A stretch of 37,294 nt of DNA, taken from NCBI RefSeq assembly GCF_018119405.1, contig NZ_JAGPWC010000050.1:1-37294 (forward strand), read 5' to 3'. Position 1 is the stretch's first letter. Each line of letters opens with the position of its first letter. The notes under the pieces were generated by a model. It saw nothing but the letters and a program-made list of their open reading frames with translations, was not told where the DNA came from and made no database searches. Positions 22,986-30,043 of the stretch are shown in pieces. Made by a program: the position numbers and the translations under genes. The stretch is from Massilia sp. ST3. Its GTDB lineage: Bacteria > Pseudomonadota > Gammaproteobacteria > Burkholderiales > Burkholderiaceae_D.

Positions 22986-23990
22986 TCAGCTCCCGGTCTC
23001 TAGCGCCGGATGGGCGAAGAAATAGTCGCGCCAGCTGGCGGGCTTGTTCCTGATCGCGCCCACCTGGTGCAGGAACTGCGCCAGGACCAAGGTATTCTGC
23101 GGCGCCACCTTGAACTGCACTTTCGGGTCCTTGATGACCTTCACCAGCAGCGCCCGGTCGATGTTGCCCTTATTGACGCGCAGGAAGGCGTCGGCCGCCG
23201 CTTCCGGATTGCTGGTGGCCAGCCGGGCCGCCTCGCCCAGGGCGTCGATGAAGGCGCGGTAGGTCTTCGGGTTTTCCTTGACGTATTTCTCGGTGGCGTA
23301 GAGCACGGTGGCCGAGCTCGGTCCGCCCAGCACCTGGTAGGAATCGAGCACCACGTGGGCTTTCGGGTTGGCGGCCAGTTCCTGGTCCTGGAAAGGCGGA
23401 TTGCCGAAGTGGGCGTTCAGCTCGGTCTTGCCGGCGATGATGGCGGCCGCCGCGTCCGGGTGCGGCACGGTCTGGGTGATCGGGTCGAGTTTCTTGTACT
23501 GCGCGGCGCCCCACTGCTTGCTGGCGGCCAGCTGCAGGATGCGCGCCTGCACTGACACCGTCACCGCCGGCAGCGCGATGCGGTCCTTGTCGCTGAAGTC
23601 GGCGATGCTCTTGACCGCCGGATTGGTGCTGACCAGGTAATACGGGAAATTGCCGAGCGAAGCGACGGCGCGCACGTTCTGGCGGCCGGTGGTGCGGTCC
23701 CAGATGGTGAACAGCGGGCCCAGGCCGGCGCCTACCACGTCGACCGAGCCGGACAGCAGGGCGTCGTTGGTGGCGGCCCCGCCGGACAGCTTGACCCAGT
23801 CGACGTCGATGTCGACGCCATGCTTCTTGCCGTGCTTTTCGATCAGCTTCTGGTCCTGGGCCACGTTCAGCAGCAGGTAGACCACGCCGAACTGCTCGGC
23901 GATGCGGATCTTGCCTTCGGCTTGCGCGCTCATCGGCACAGCCAGGGACAGCGCCGCGGCGAGGGCGGCGATTTTCTTCAGGTTCGTCAT
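22986..23990 (-). CDS. ABC transporter substrate-binding protein, taurine/sulfonate type
   Basis: A 334-residue periplasmic binding protein of the SsuA/TauA/NMT1 fold. The signal peptide is MTNLKKIAALAAALSLAVPM with cleavage after AQA near residue 23. The mature protein starts with GKIRIAEQFGVVYLLLNVAQ and shows the fold's GGAATNDALLSGSVDVVGAG lobe, LVSTNPAVKSIADF and later DPITQTVPHPDAAAAIIAG. ATG 23988-23990 is preceded by GAGGAAAGC. It follows the dioxygenase gene by 11 bases and precedes the ATPase. The ligand is presumed to be taurine or another alkanesulfonate because of the dioxygenase; NMT1-like proteins also bind nitrate or pyrimidine precursors, so this is not certain. Confidence 0.9.
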   Translation of the reverse strand: MTNLKKIAALAAALSLAVPMSAQAEGKIRIAEQFGVVYLLLNVAQDQKLIEKHGKKHGVDIDVDWVKLSGGAATNDALLSGSVDVVGAGLGPLFTIWDRTTGRQNVRAVASLGNFPYYLVSTNPAVKSIADFSDKDRIALPAVTVSVQARILQLAASKQWGAAQYKKLDPITQTVPHPDAAAAIIAGKTELNAHFGNPPFQDQELAANPKAHVVLDSYQVLGGPSSATVLYATEKYVKENPKTYRAFIDALGEAARLATSNPEAAADAFLRVNKGNIDRALLVKVIKDPKVQFKVAPQNTLVLAQFLHQVGAIRNKPASWRDYFFAHPALETGS

Positions 23991-24001
23991 GCTTTCCTCG
24001 T

Positions 24002-24877
24002 TCAGAAGGGGATGTCGCCTGCGATCGTCGTGCGGTACAGGGTGCGGCGCAGGTGCTTGGGGCAGCCGGTGGCCAGGTGCTGCAGCGAGCGGTTGTCCCA
24101 GAACACCATGTCGCGTGGCTGCCACTGATGGCGGTAGATGCATTCCGGGCGGACGCTGAGCGGGAGCAAAACGTCCAGCAGCTCGCGGCTGGTCTCCTCG
24201 GACACGCCCAGGATGCGGGTCGTGAAGTGTTCGCTCACGAACAGCGCGCGCAGGCCGGTCTCGGGGTGGGTGCGCACCACCGGGTGGCGCACCGGCCGGA
24301 CCTCGTCGATCTGGGCCTGGGTCAGCTTGGGGCGCCAGGGGTTGCGGCGCTGGAGTTCCTCGTAGCGCGCCAGGTACCAGTGCTCGGCCTGCAGGCCCTC
24401 GACCTCGCGCTTGAGCCAGGTGGGCAGCAGCTCCCAGGCCAGGTGCTGGTTGGCGAACAGGGTGTCGCCGCCCTCGCCCGGCAGCTCCTGGGCATGCAGC
24501 ATCGATCCCAGGCTCGGCGTCTCCTTGTAAGAGAGGTCGGAATGCCAGAAGTGGCCGGCGTCGCCCAGACCGATCGGCTGGCCGCCCTCGATCACGTTCG
24601 AGATCACCAGTACTTCCGGCTGCTGCGGCAGCTGGAACTGGCGCAGCACGTGGATCTGCAGTTCGCCGAAGCGGCGGCTGAAGGCCACCTGCTCGGCCGG
24701 CGTGATGTGCTGGTCGCGGAACACCAGCACGTGGTGGTCGAGGTGGGCGCGGTGCAGGCGGCGGAAATCCTCGTCGCTGACCGGGCGCGACAGGTCGAGG
24801 CCGACGACTTCGGCCCCCAGCGGGCTGCCGGCGAAGGGATGGATGGCGAAAACCTGGCGGTGGGAATCGAGAGGCAT
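24002..24877 (-). CDS. tauD: TauD/TfdA-family alpha-ketoglutarate-dependent dioxygenase
   Basis: A 291-residue non-haem Fe(II) dioxygenase. Residues HWHSD include His112 and Asp114, and the distal ligand is His267 in DNRSLQHLATG, followed by the 2-oxoglutarate-binding Arg in LRRTLYR (near 277-281). The N-terminus (FAIHPFAGSPLGAEVVGLDL) is typical of TauD. Such enzymes hydroxylate taurine or related sulfonates so that sulfite is released in the cytosol, giving sulfur under sulfate limitation. ATG 24877 starts the family sequence; no strong Shine-Dalgarno is seen, and the frame continues upstream to 24958 without conserved sequence. It heads the operon with the ABC genes. Other TauD relatives act on alkyl sulfates or 2,4-D, so the substrate is probable only. 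Confidence 0.9.
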   Translation of the reverse strand: MPLDSHRQVFAIHPFAGSPLGAEVVGLDLSRPVSDEDFRRLHRAHLDHHVLVFRDQHITPAEQVAFSRRFGELQIHVLRQFQLPQQPEVLVISNVIEGGQPIGLGDAGHFWHSDLSYKETPSLGSMLHAQELPGEGGDTLFANQHLAWELLPTWLKREVEGLQAEHWYLARYEELQRRNPWRPKLTQAQIDEVRPVRHPVVRTHPETGLRALFVSEHFTTRILGVSEETSRELLDVLLPLSVRPECIYRHQWQPRDMVFWDNRSLQHLATGCPKHLRRTLYRTTIAGDIPF

Positions 24878-25112
24878 GATCGTCTGTCTTGATGGATGGT
24901 TTTTCCAGAATAGCCACGCACTATTGGCCGGACAACGAATCATTTCGTGTATGAACATGCAGTTTTTGCACTGCCGCGCCGTGCCGCTTTCCGCTACGGC
25001 AAGCGTCCGCTTTGTTCGCCGCTGCGCAATTCCGGTGCATACCCGGTGGTTTTTTGCTAGGATTCGTCAGTTTTCCTTAAGGCAGAGCAAGAAAGCACTC
25101 CCCTGAACCCGC

Positions 25113-25682
25113 ATGGCCACAGACAAAGAACTTAACGACTTCCTCGAGAATGTCGAACGGCGTGCGTTCAAGCAGGCGGTGTATGCGGTACGCAAGGACG
25201 AGGCGGCCCTGGACATCGTCCAGGACGCCATGATCAAGCTGGCCGAGAAATACGGCGACAAGCCGGTCAACGAACTGCCGATGCTGTTCCAGCGCATCCT
25301 GCAGACCACCATCCTCGATTACTTCCGCCGCGAAAAGGTGCGCAACACCTGGGTCAGCCTCTTCTCCGGCTTCAGCGGCAAGGATGGGGATGATGATGAT
25401 TTTGATATACTTGCTTCGTATGAAGCCGAGGAAGGATCGGCCGCTGCGGAGTCGAGCGCGGACCAGCTCGAGCGCGCCCAGACCTTGCGCCTGATCGAAG
25501 AAGAAGTACAAAAACTCCCGGGACGTCAACGGGAAGCCTTCCTCATGCGTTACTGGCAGGATATGGACGTGGCCGAAACGGCCGTAGCGATGGGTTGCTC
25601 CGAGGGTAGCGTCAAGACACATTGTTCCCGCGCCACCCACGCCCTCGCCGATGCGCTCAAGGCCAAGGGAATCAAATTATGA
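25113..25682 (+). CDS. ECF-type RNA polymerase sigma factor
   Basis: A 189-residue sigma-70 family protein with region 2 (about 10-75, including DEAALDIVQDAMIKLAEK and LFQRILQTTILDYFRREKVR) and region 4 (about 125-182, with LPGRQREAFLMRYWQDMDVA and the helix-turn-helix VAMGCSEGSVKTHCSRATHA). Between them lies an acidic linker with GKDGDDDDFD. Region 3 is absent, as in ECF factors. The start ATG 25113 has only a weak ribosome binding site. Its stop overlaps the start of the DUF3619 gene (ATGA). This four-gene cluster is recurrent in Burkholderiales by my recollection, and its regulon is not known to me. Confidence 0.93.
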   Translation: MATDKELNDFLENVERRAFKQAVYAVRKDEAALDIVQDAMIKLAEKYGDKPVNELPMLFQRILQTTILDYFRREKVRNTWVSLFSGFSGKDGDDDDFDILASYEAEEGSAAAESSADQLERAQTLRLIEEEVQKLPGRQREAFLMRYWQDMDVAETAVAMGCSEGSVKTHCSRATHALADALKAKGIKL

Positions 25683-26074
25683 ACACCGACGACATCAACC
25701 TGGCGTACAAGATACGCCACGCGCTGAACGAACAGCTCGACGCAATGCCGGCCTCGACCACCGACCGGCTGGCCCAGGCGCGCGCGCGCGCCATGGCGCG
25801 CAAGAAACCGCATGCGCCCCAGCAGGCGGTGCGCACCGGCTGGTTCGACTTTGGCGTCCTGCTGAGCGGCCAGGCCCTGTCGCGCGTCGCCGTGGCCGTG
25901 CCGCTGCTGGCCCTGGTGATCGGCATGGGCGGGGTCTACCAGCACGAGCAGCAACAAAAACTGGCCGAACTGGCCGACATCGACGCGGCCGTGCTGGCCG
26001 ACGAACTGCCGCTGACCGCCTACCTCGACACCGGGTTCAACGCCTACCTGGAGTCGCAGCAGCGCCAGCAATGA
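25679..26074 (+). CDS. DUF3619 membrane protein, possible anti-sigma partner
   Basis: A 131-residue protein with a soluble N-terminus (MNTDDINLAYKIRHALNEQL, then DRLAQARARAMARKK), one transmembrane segment at about residues 74-95 (VAVAVPLLALVIGMGGVY) and a short acidic periplasmic tail (IDAAVLADELPLTAYLD). This matches DUF3619. It overlaps both the sigma factor gene upstream and the DUF3106 gene downstream by four bases. The topology (cytosolic helical N-terminus, single membrane helix, outer tail) and coupling to a sigma factor are those of small anti-sigma factors, but no zinc-binding motif or sequence homology supports it. Confidence 0.85.
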   Translation: MNTDDINLAYKIRHALNEQLDAMPASTTDRLAQARARAMARKKPHAPQQAVRTGWFDFGVLLSGQALSRVAVAVPLLALVIGMGGVYQHEQQQKLAELADIDAAVLADELPLTAYLDTGFNAYLESQQRQQ

Positions 26075-26829
26075 CGAAAAACGCTTCGAAGCCTCGCCTT
26101 GCCCTGTTGGGAACGGCGGCGGCGGTCCTGGTGGCCGGCGCCATCGCCTGGGTCATCGTGGACCGGGCCGGCTCTTCCCCGGCGACACCGGCTTCGGCAG
26201 CGCTGGGCACCCCGGGCGGCAAGCCGGCCCCGAAGTCGCTCGACAAACCCCTGTGGCGCGACCTGTCGCCGGCCCAGCGCACGGCGCTGGCTCCGCTGCA
26301 GGCCGAATGGGACCACCTGGAAGGCATGCGCAAGCGCCGCTGGCTCGAACTGTCGGAACGCTTCAGCTCCATGAGCCCGCCGGAACAGCAGCGCGTGCAC
26401 GAGCGCATGCGCCAGTGGATGAAACTCACTCCCCAGCAGCGCAACCTGGCGCGCGAAAACTTCAGCAAGGCGCGCAACCTGGCGCCGGGCGAGAAGACCG
26501 CCACCTGGGAAAGCTATAAACAACTGTCCCCGGAGCAAAAGCGCAAGCTGGCCAAGTCGGCTGCCCGCAAGCCGAGCCCGGTTGCCCTGCCGGAATCGCC
26601 GACCCTGGTCATTCCGACCAGCTGCCCGCCGAACACCACCCGCCGCGGGGCTTCCTGCATCACGATCCCGACACTGGATGCGTCCGGCGTCGCCGGCGCC
26701 GCCGCACCGGCCGCGGCGCCGGCAAGCACGGCGTCCGCGACGCCTGCCGCAGGCGCCGTCCCGTCGACGCCGGCCACGCCGCCGGCCGCCCAGCCCACCG
26801 TTCCCCAGCCCACGAATGCAAGCAACTAG
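26071..26829 (+). CDS. DUF3106 protein with low-complexity tail
   Basis: A 252-residue protein. A single N-terminal hydrophobic segment (about 9-30, LALLGTAAAVLVAGAIAWVI) is a signal anchor or uncleaved signal. Residues ~55-160 form the DUF3106 helical domain with repeated 'L-x-P-x-Q/E-x-x' units: LSPAQRTALAPLQAEW, MSPPEQQRVHERMRQW, LTPQQRNLARENFSKA and LSPEQKRKLAKSA. The motif resembles CpxP/Spy-like periplasmic stress proteins (LTxxQ). A short Cys-containing stretch (SCPPNTTRRGASC) is followed by an Ala/Pro-rich tail of ~60 residues. The start overlaps the DUF3619 stop, and the end overlaps the RDD gene by 14 bases. A periplasmic sensor or chaperone role for the sigma system is inference. 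Confidence 0.85.
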   Translation: MTKNASKPRLALLGTAAAVLVAGAIAWVIVDRAGSSPATPASAALGTPGGKPAPKSLDKPLWRDLSPAQRTALAPLQAEWDHLEGMRKRRWLELSERFSSMSPPEQQRVHERMRQWMKLTPQQRNLARENFSKARNLAPGEKTATWESYKQLSPEQKRKLAKSAARKPSPVALPESPTLVIPTSCPPNTTRRGASCITIPTLDASGVAGAAAPAAAPASTASATPAAGAVPSTPATPPAAQPTVPQPTNASN

Positions 26830-27355
26830 CACCGTCGACGCCGCCGCGCCCGCTTCCTCGCAGTCCCCCACCCCGACGATCAGGCGGCGCGTGCTGGCGA
26901 TGGTCTACGAAGCTTTCCTGCTGCTCGCGGTCGAGATGCTGGCGGTGCTGCTCTACCTGCTCCTGACCGGCAACCGCCAGGAGCCCGCCTACCAGCACGG
27001 CCTCAAGGCCTTCCTGTTCGTGGTGACGGCAGCCTATTTCATCTGGTGCTGGGTCGACAGCGGCCACACCTTGGCCATGAAGACCTGGCGCATCAAGCTC
27101 GTGCAGCCCGGGCATGCGCGCCTGCCATGGCGCACCGCCGTGGTCCGCTTCCTGCTGGCCTGGGGCTGGGTCGCGCCGGCCCTGCTGGTCTGCGGCGCCC
27201 TGGGCCTGCATGCCAAGGGCCAGATCGCCATCGCCCTGCTCGTCGGCGTCGCCGCCTGGGCCCTCACCGCCTTCCTCGACAAGGACCGCCAGTTCCTGCA
27301 CGACAGGCTGGCCGGGACCCGCCTGGTATCCCTGCCCAAGCGCACCCGCAACTGA
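26816..27355 (+). CDS. RDD-family membrane protein
   Basis: A 179-residue integral membrane protein of the RDD family. After a 25-residue polar start come RRRVLAMVYEAFLLLAVEML (first RDD helix), LKAFLFVVTAAYFIWCW, the conserved loop SGHTLAMKTWRIKLV, and two more helices (VRFLLAWGWVAPALLVCG; IAIALLVGVAAWALTAF), ending with DKDRQFLHDRLAGTRLV, the family's conserved terminal motif. The ATG at 26816 lies within the DUF3106 gene (14-base overlap), so the gene is translationally coupled to the sigma factor cluster. RDD proteins have been linked to ion or compatible solute transport in some bacteria; the role here is unknown. Confidence 0.9.
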   Translation: MQATSTVDAAAPASSQSPTPTIRRRVLAMVYEAFLLLAVEMLAVLLYLLLTGNRQEPAYQHGLKAFLFVVTAAYFIWCWVDSGHTLAMKTWRIKLVQPGHARLPWRTAVVRFLLAWGWVAPALLVCGALGLHAKGQIAIALLVGVAAWALTAFLDKDRQFLHDRLAGTRLVSLPKRTRN

Positions 27356-27367
27356 AGCGCGGCCGGC

Positions 27368-27688
27368 TCAGGCCGGCGTGACGAACTTCAGTCCCACGAT
27401 CCCCGCGCCGATCAGCGCAATGCAGGCGATGCGCGCCAGCGAGGCCGATTCGCCCAGGAACACCATGCCCGCGATGGCCGTGCCCACGGCCCCGATGCCG
27501 GTCCAGATCGCGTAGGCCGTCCCCACCGGCAAGGTCTTGAGCGCGTGGCCCAGCAGGACGATGCTCAGCACCATCGCGAGCACCGTGCCGACCGTCGGCC
27601 AGAGCCGCGTGAAGCCCTCCGTATACTTCAGGCCGATCGCCCAGCCGATCTCGAACAGCCCTGCCGCCAACAGCGATAACCACACCAT
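27368..27688 (-). CDS. sugE: Small multidrug resistance (SMR) exporter, SugE/Gdx type
   Basis: A 106-residue inner membrane protein with four transmembrane helices that works as an antiparallel dimer driven by H+. Glu13 in LFEIGWAIGLKYTEG is the essential proton/substrate site. The pattern GTAYAIWTGIGAVGTAIAG and the sequence LKTLPVG follow the SugE/Gdx subtype, whose known substrates are guanidinium and quaternary ammonium compounds, rather than the EmrE subtype. ATG 27686-27688 is preceded by GGAAGC. It is divergent from a LysR gene (87-base gap) and convergent with the RDD gene. I found no guanidine riboswitch in the short leader. Confidence 0.92.
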   Translation of the reverse strand: MVWLSLLAAGLFEIGWAIGLKYTEGFTRLWPTVGTVLAMVLSIVLLGHALKTLPVGTAYAIWTGIGAVGTAIAGMVFLGESASLARIACIALIGAGIVGLKFVTPA

Positions 27689-27724
27689 GATGCTTCCTTT
27701 CCTCATAAGCGAAGGCGCCAGCTT

Positions 27725-27738
27725 ACCGAGGGCTCGGT
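27725..27738. other. Short hairpin in the sugE leader
   Basis: ACCGA (27725-27729) and TCGGT (27734-27738) form a five-base stem with a four-base loop between the SMR gene and its divergent LysR gene. Its loop does not match the ACGR loops of guanidine-II riboswitches. Confidence 0.3.
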
Positions 27739-27758
27739 GAAAGAAAAAGTCAGGAAAT

Positions 27759-27773
27759 ATCAGTAGAATTGAT
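27759..27773. promoter_or_regulatory. LysR-type operator candidate ATCA-N7-TGAT
   Basis: ATCA (27759-27762), seven bases, TGAT (27770-27773): a dyad of the T-N11-A class recognised by LysR proteins. It ends two bases before the lysR start codon and lies upstream of the divergent SMR gene, a position that would allow autoregulation. Confidence 0.45.
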
Positions 27774-27775
27774 AG

Positions 27776-28687
27776 ATGGCTTTCGATCTCGACAACCTGC
27801 GCGTCTTCCTGGCCGCCATCGACCATGGTTCCTTCTCCGCCGCCGGGCGCGTGCTGGGACGGGTGCCTTCGGCCGTCAGCATGGCCATCGCCAACCTGGA
27901 GGCCGAGCTGGGCATGGACTTGTTCGACCGCGGCGGCCGTGAACCCAGGCCCACCGCCGGCGCGCAGGCCCTGCTGCCCCAGGCGCGCCTGCTGGTGGAA
28001 CAGCTGCAGCGCCTGAACAACCACGCGCTGTCGCTGACCCGCGGCCTGGAGACCTCGCTGACCATCGCCATCCTGCCCGAACTGCTGGCGGCCGCCGCCT
28101 GGAGCGAGGCCCTGGCCACCCTGGGCGTGGAATATCCGCTGCTGGAAATCGAAGTGCTGAGCGCGCCCCAGTCCGACGCGCTGGCAATGGTCCAGAGCGG
28201 CCGCGCCCAGCTGGCGCTGGTGTTCGAACGCTACGGCATGGATGCGCGCGAGGCTTTCCAGGAAGTGGCCGAGGAACGCCTGGTGGCCGTGGTCGCGCCC
28301 ACCCACTCCATGCTCGGGCGCGCCGATGCGCAAGCCATCCGCGACGCCGACCTGCTGGCCGAGCGCCAGATCGTGGTGGCCGGGCGCGACAGCGTCCAGG
28401 TCGACAAGCGCATCGCCATCTCGCGCCTGCAGTGGCGCACCGACGATCCGGTGGCCGCCCTTTCCTTGGTCAAGGCCGGCCTGGGCTGGGCCTGGCTGCC
28501 CTCCGGCTTCGTGCGCGACCCGCTGGAATTGGGCGAGCTGGTCGAGATTCCGGCCGCGAACTTCACCAATGTGCTGCGCTTCTTCGTCGACGTGATCTGG
28601 ACCGCCGAACGGCCGCTGGGACTGGCAGCCCTGCGTTTCATCGAGTTGCTCGATCAGAAGCGCGTGCGGACGCAAGCTGCGTCCTGA
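27776..28687 (+). CDS. LysR-family transcriptional regulator
   Basis: A 303-residue LysR-type regulator. The helix-turn-helix domain (MAFDLDNLRVFLAAIDHGSF, AAGRVLGRVPSAVSMAIANL) covers about residues 1-65, followed by a linker helix and a two-lobe effector domain beginning TSLTIAILPELL near residue 92. ATG 27776 directly follows a LysR-like dyad. The gene is divergent from the SMR exporter gene, which is its likely target. The nhaA promoter begins seven bases after its stop. The effector is unknown; cationic antiseptics or guanidinium would be logical if it controls the exporter, but this is inference. Confidence 0.93.
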   Translation: MAFDLDNLRVFLAAIDHGSFSAAGRVLGRVPSAVSMAIANLEAELGMDLFDRGGREPRPTAGAQALLPQARLLVEQLQRLNNHALSLTRGLETSLTIAILPELLAAAAWSEALATLGVEYPLLEIEVLSAPQSDALAMVQSGRAQLALVFERYGMDAREAFQEVAEERLVAVVAPTHSMLGRADAQAIRDADLLAERQIVVAGRDSVQVDKRIAISRLQWRTDDPVAALSLVKAGLGWAWLPSGFVRDPLELGELVEIPAANFTNVLRFFVDVIWTAERPLGLAALRFIELLDQKRVRTQAAS

Positions 28688-28693
28688 GCGCAG

Positions 28694-28722
28694 TTGTCCA
28701 TATGCCACTAGTCCGCTATACT
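28694..28722 (+). promoter_or_regulatory. Sigma-70 promoter of nhaA operon
   Basis: TTGTCC (28694-28699) and TATACT (28717-28722) are separated by exactly 17 bases. They match 4/6 and 5/6 of the consensus. Transcription would start near 28729, giving an untranslated leader of about 84 bases with strong stems. Confidence 0.65.
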
Positions 28723-28728
28723 CGGATC

Positions 28729-28812
28729 AGGGTGTGCATGCGATGAGCGCATGACAGGATAAGCGATGGTCGGGCCGCCACGCCGCTCATTTGCGACCAT
28801 CAGCGAGACGCC
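28729..28812 (+). promoter_or_regulatory. Structured 5' leader of nhaA, candidate cation riboswitch
   Basis: Two stems occur in the leader. The first is CATGCG (28737-28742), loop ATGAG, CGCATG (28748-28753). The second is GATGGTCG (28765-28772) pairing with CGACCATC (28794-28801), enclosing 21 bases that can hold a further GGC/GCC pair. The linker ACAGGATAAGC between them is unpaired. The second stem ends 11 bases before the nhaA ATG, so it could hide or expose the ribosome binding site. Two Li+-responsive riboswitch classes (nhaA-I and nhaA-II) are known upstream of nhaA genes; membership is not verified. Confidence 0.5.
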
Positions 28813-30030
28813 ATGCCCACGATACAACAAGCCCTCTCCCTTACTTTCCAGCGCTTCTTTCATTCGAAGAAGGCCGGCGGCATCGTCCTGATCCTGTGTA
28901 CCTTCGTTTCGCTGGCCGTGGCGAATTCCGGCTACGGCGAGGCCTATGTCGGGTTCTGGCACGGCAAGGTGGCCGGCCTGAGCGTCGAGCACTGGGTCAA
29001 CGACGGCCTGATGGCGATCTTCTTCCTGCTCATCGGGCTGGAACTGGAGCGCGAACTCTACAACGGCGAATTGTCGGACCTCCGCAATGCCATGCTGCCG
29101 CTGATCGCGGCGCTGGGCGGCGTCGGCGTACCGGCACTGATCCACTACCTGTTCAATGGCGGCACGTCCATGCAAGCGGGCATCGGCATCCCGATGGCGA
29201 CCGACATCGCCTTCGCCCTGGGGGTGCTGGCGCTGCTGGGCAGGAGCGCGGTGCCTGCGTCGCTGAAGATCTTCCTCACCGCGCTCGCCGTGATGGACGA
29301 CCTGGCCGCCATCGTCGTCATCGCGATCTTCTACACCAGCGACCTGTCCTTCGCCTACCTGGCCGGAGCGCTCGCCGTGTTCGGCCTGCTGCTGTGCATG
29401 AACCGTATTCTGAAAGTCATGTCGCTCCTGCCCTACCTGGCCGGCGGGGCGCTGATGTGGTTCCTGATGCTGAAGTCGGGCGTGCATGCGACCATCGCGG
29501 GGGTTCTGCTGGCCTTCACCATTCCCTACTCCGCGCGCCAGGACGACGCGACCTCGCCGTCGCACCGGCTGGAAAATTTCCTGCACGTGCCGGTGTCCTT
29601 CCTGATCCTGCCGGTGTTTGCCCTGGCCAATACCGGCATCGTCATCGGCGCCGGCGCCGCGGCGGCGCTCGCCACATCCAACAGCCTGGGCATCATGACG
29701 GGCCTGGCGCTCGGCAAGCCGCTGGGCATCACCGCCTTCGCGTTGGGCGCGGCGGCGCTCGGCCTGTGCCGGCTGCCGGCCGACCTGTCCTGGCGCCATA
29801 TCCTCGGCGCGGGCCTGCTGGGCGGCATCGGCTTCACGATGTCGATCTTTATCACCAACCTCGCATTCCCCGGCAACGGCGCACTGATCGACGGCTCGAA
29901 GATGGCGATCCTGCTCGCCTCGCTGGCGGCCGGCATCCTGGGTTTCTTCTGGCTGAAACTGTTCGGCCGGCCGTTGCCGACGGATGCCGACACCGAGACC
30001 ATGGATTTCCACGTCGAGCATCCACGGTGA
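28813..30030 (+). CDS. nhaA: Na+/H+ antiporter NhaA
   Basis: A 405-residue inner membrane antiporter exchanging internal Na+ or Li+ for external H+, needed for salt and alkaline tolerance. About 12 helices are visible. The ion-binding pair is Asp162-Asp163 in TALAVMDDLAAIVVIAIF, and Asp131 in GIPMATDIAFALGVLALLG matches the third conserved aspartate of the unwound helix. LLIGLELERELYNGEL (73-88) is also typical. The length is normal with a short soluble C-terminus. A good promoter and a structured leader precede it. A TrkH-like and a TrkA-like gene follow on the same strand (13-base gap, then overlap), forming a monovalent-cation operon. Confidence 0.97.
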   Translation: MPTIQQALSLTFQRFFHSKKAGGIVLILCTFVSLAVANSGYGEAYVGFWHGKVAGLSVEHWVNDGLMAIFFLLIGLELERELYNGELSDLRNAMLPLIAALGGVGVPALIHYLFNGGTSMQAGIGIPMATDIAFALGVLALLGRSAVPASLKIFLTALAVMDDLAAIVVIAIFYTSDLSFAYLAGALAVFGLLLCMNRILKVMSLLPYLAGGALMWFLMLKSGVHATIAGVLLAFTIPYSARQDDATSPSHRLENFLHVPVSFLILPVFALANTGIVIGAGAAAALATSNSLGIMTGLALGKPLGITAFALGAAALGLCRLPADLSWRHILGAGLLGGIGFTMSIFITNLAFPGNGALIDGSKMAILLASLAAGILGFFWLKLFGRPLPTDADTETMDFHVEHPR

Positions 30031-30043
30031 GCCTACGCGCCGC

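Noticed and set aside
27361..27376. GCCGGC-TCAG-GCCGGC as a terminator between the RDD and SMR genes
   Set aside because: It overlaps the SMR stop codon region and lacks a T-run; the 6-base units are self-palindromic and common in GC-rich DNA.
27689..27775. Guanidine-II (mini-ykkC) riboswitch in front of the SMR gene
   Set aside because: Only one short hairpin is present and its loop is not ACGR; two such hairpins would be expected.
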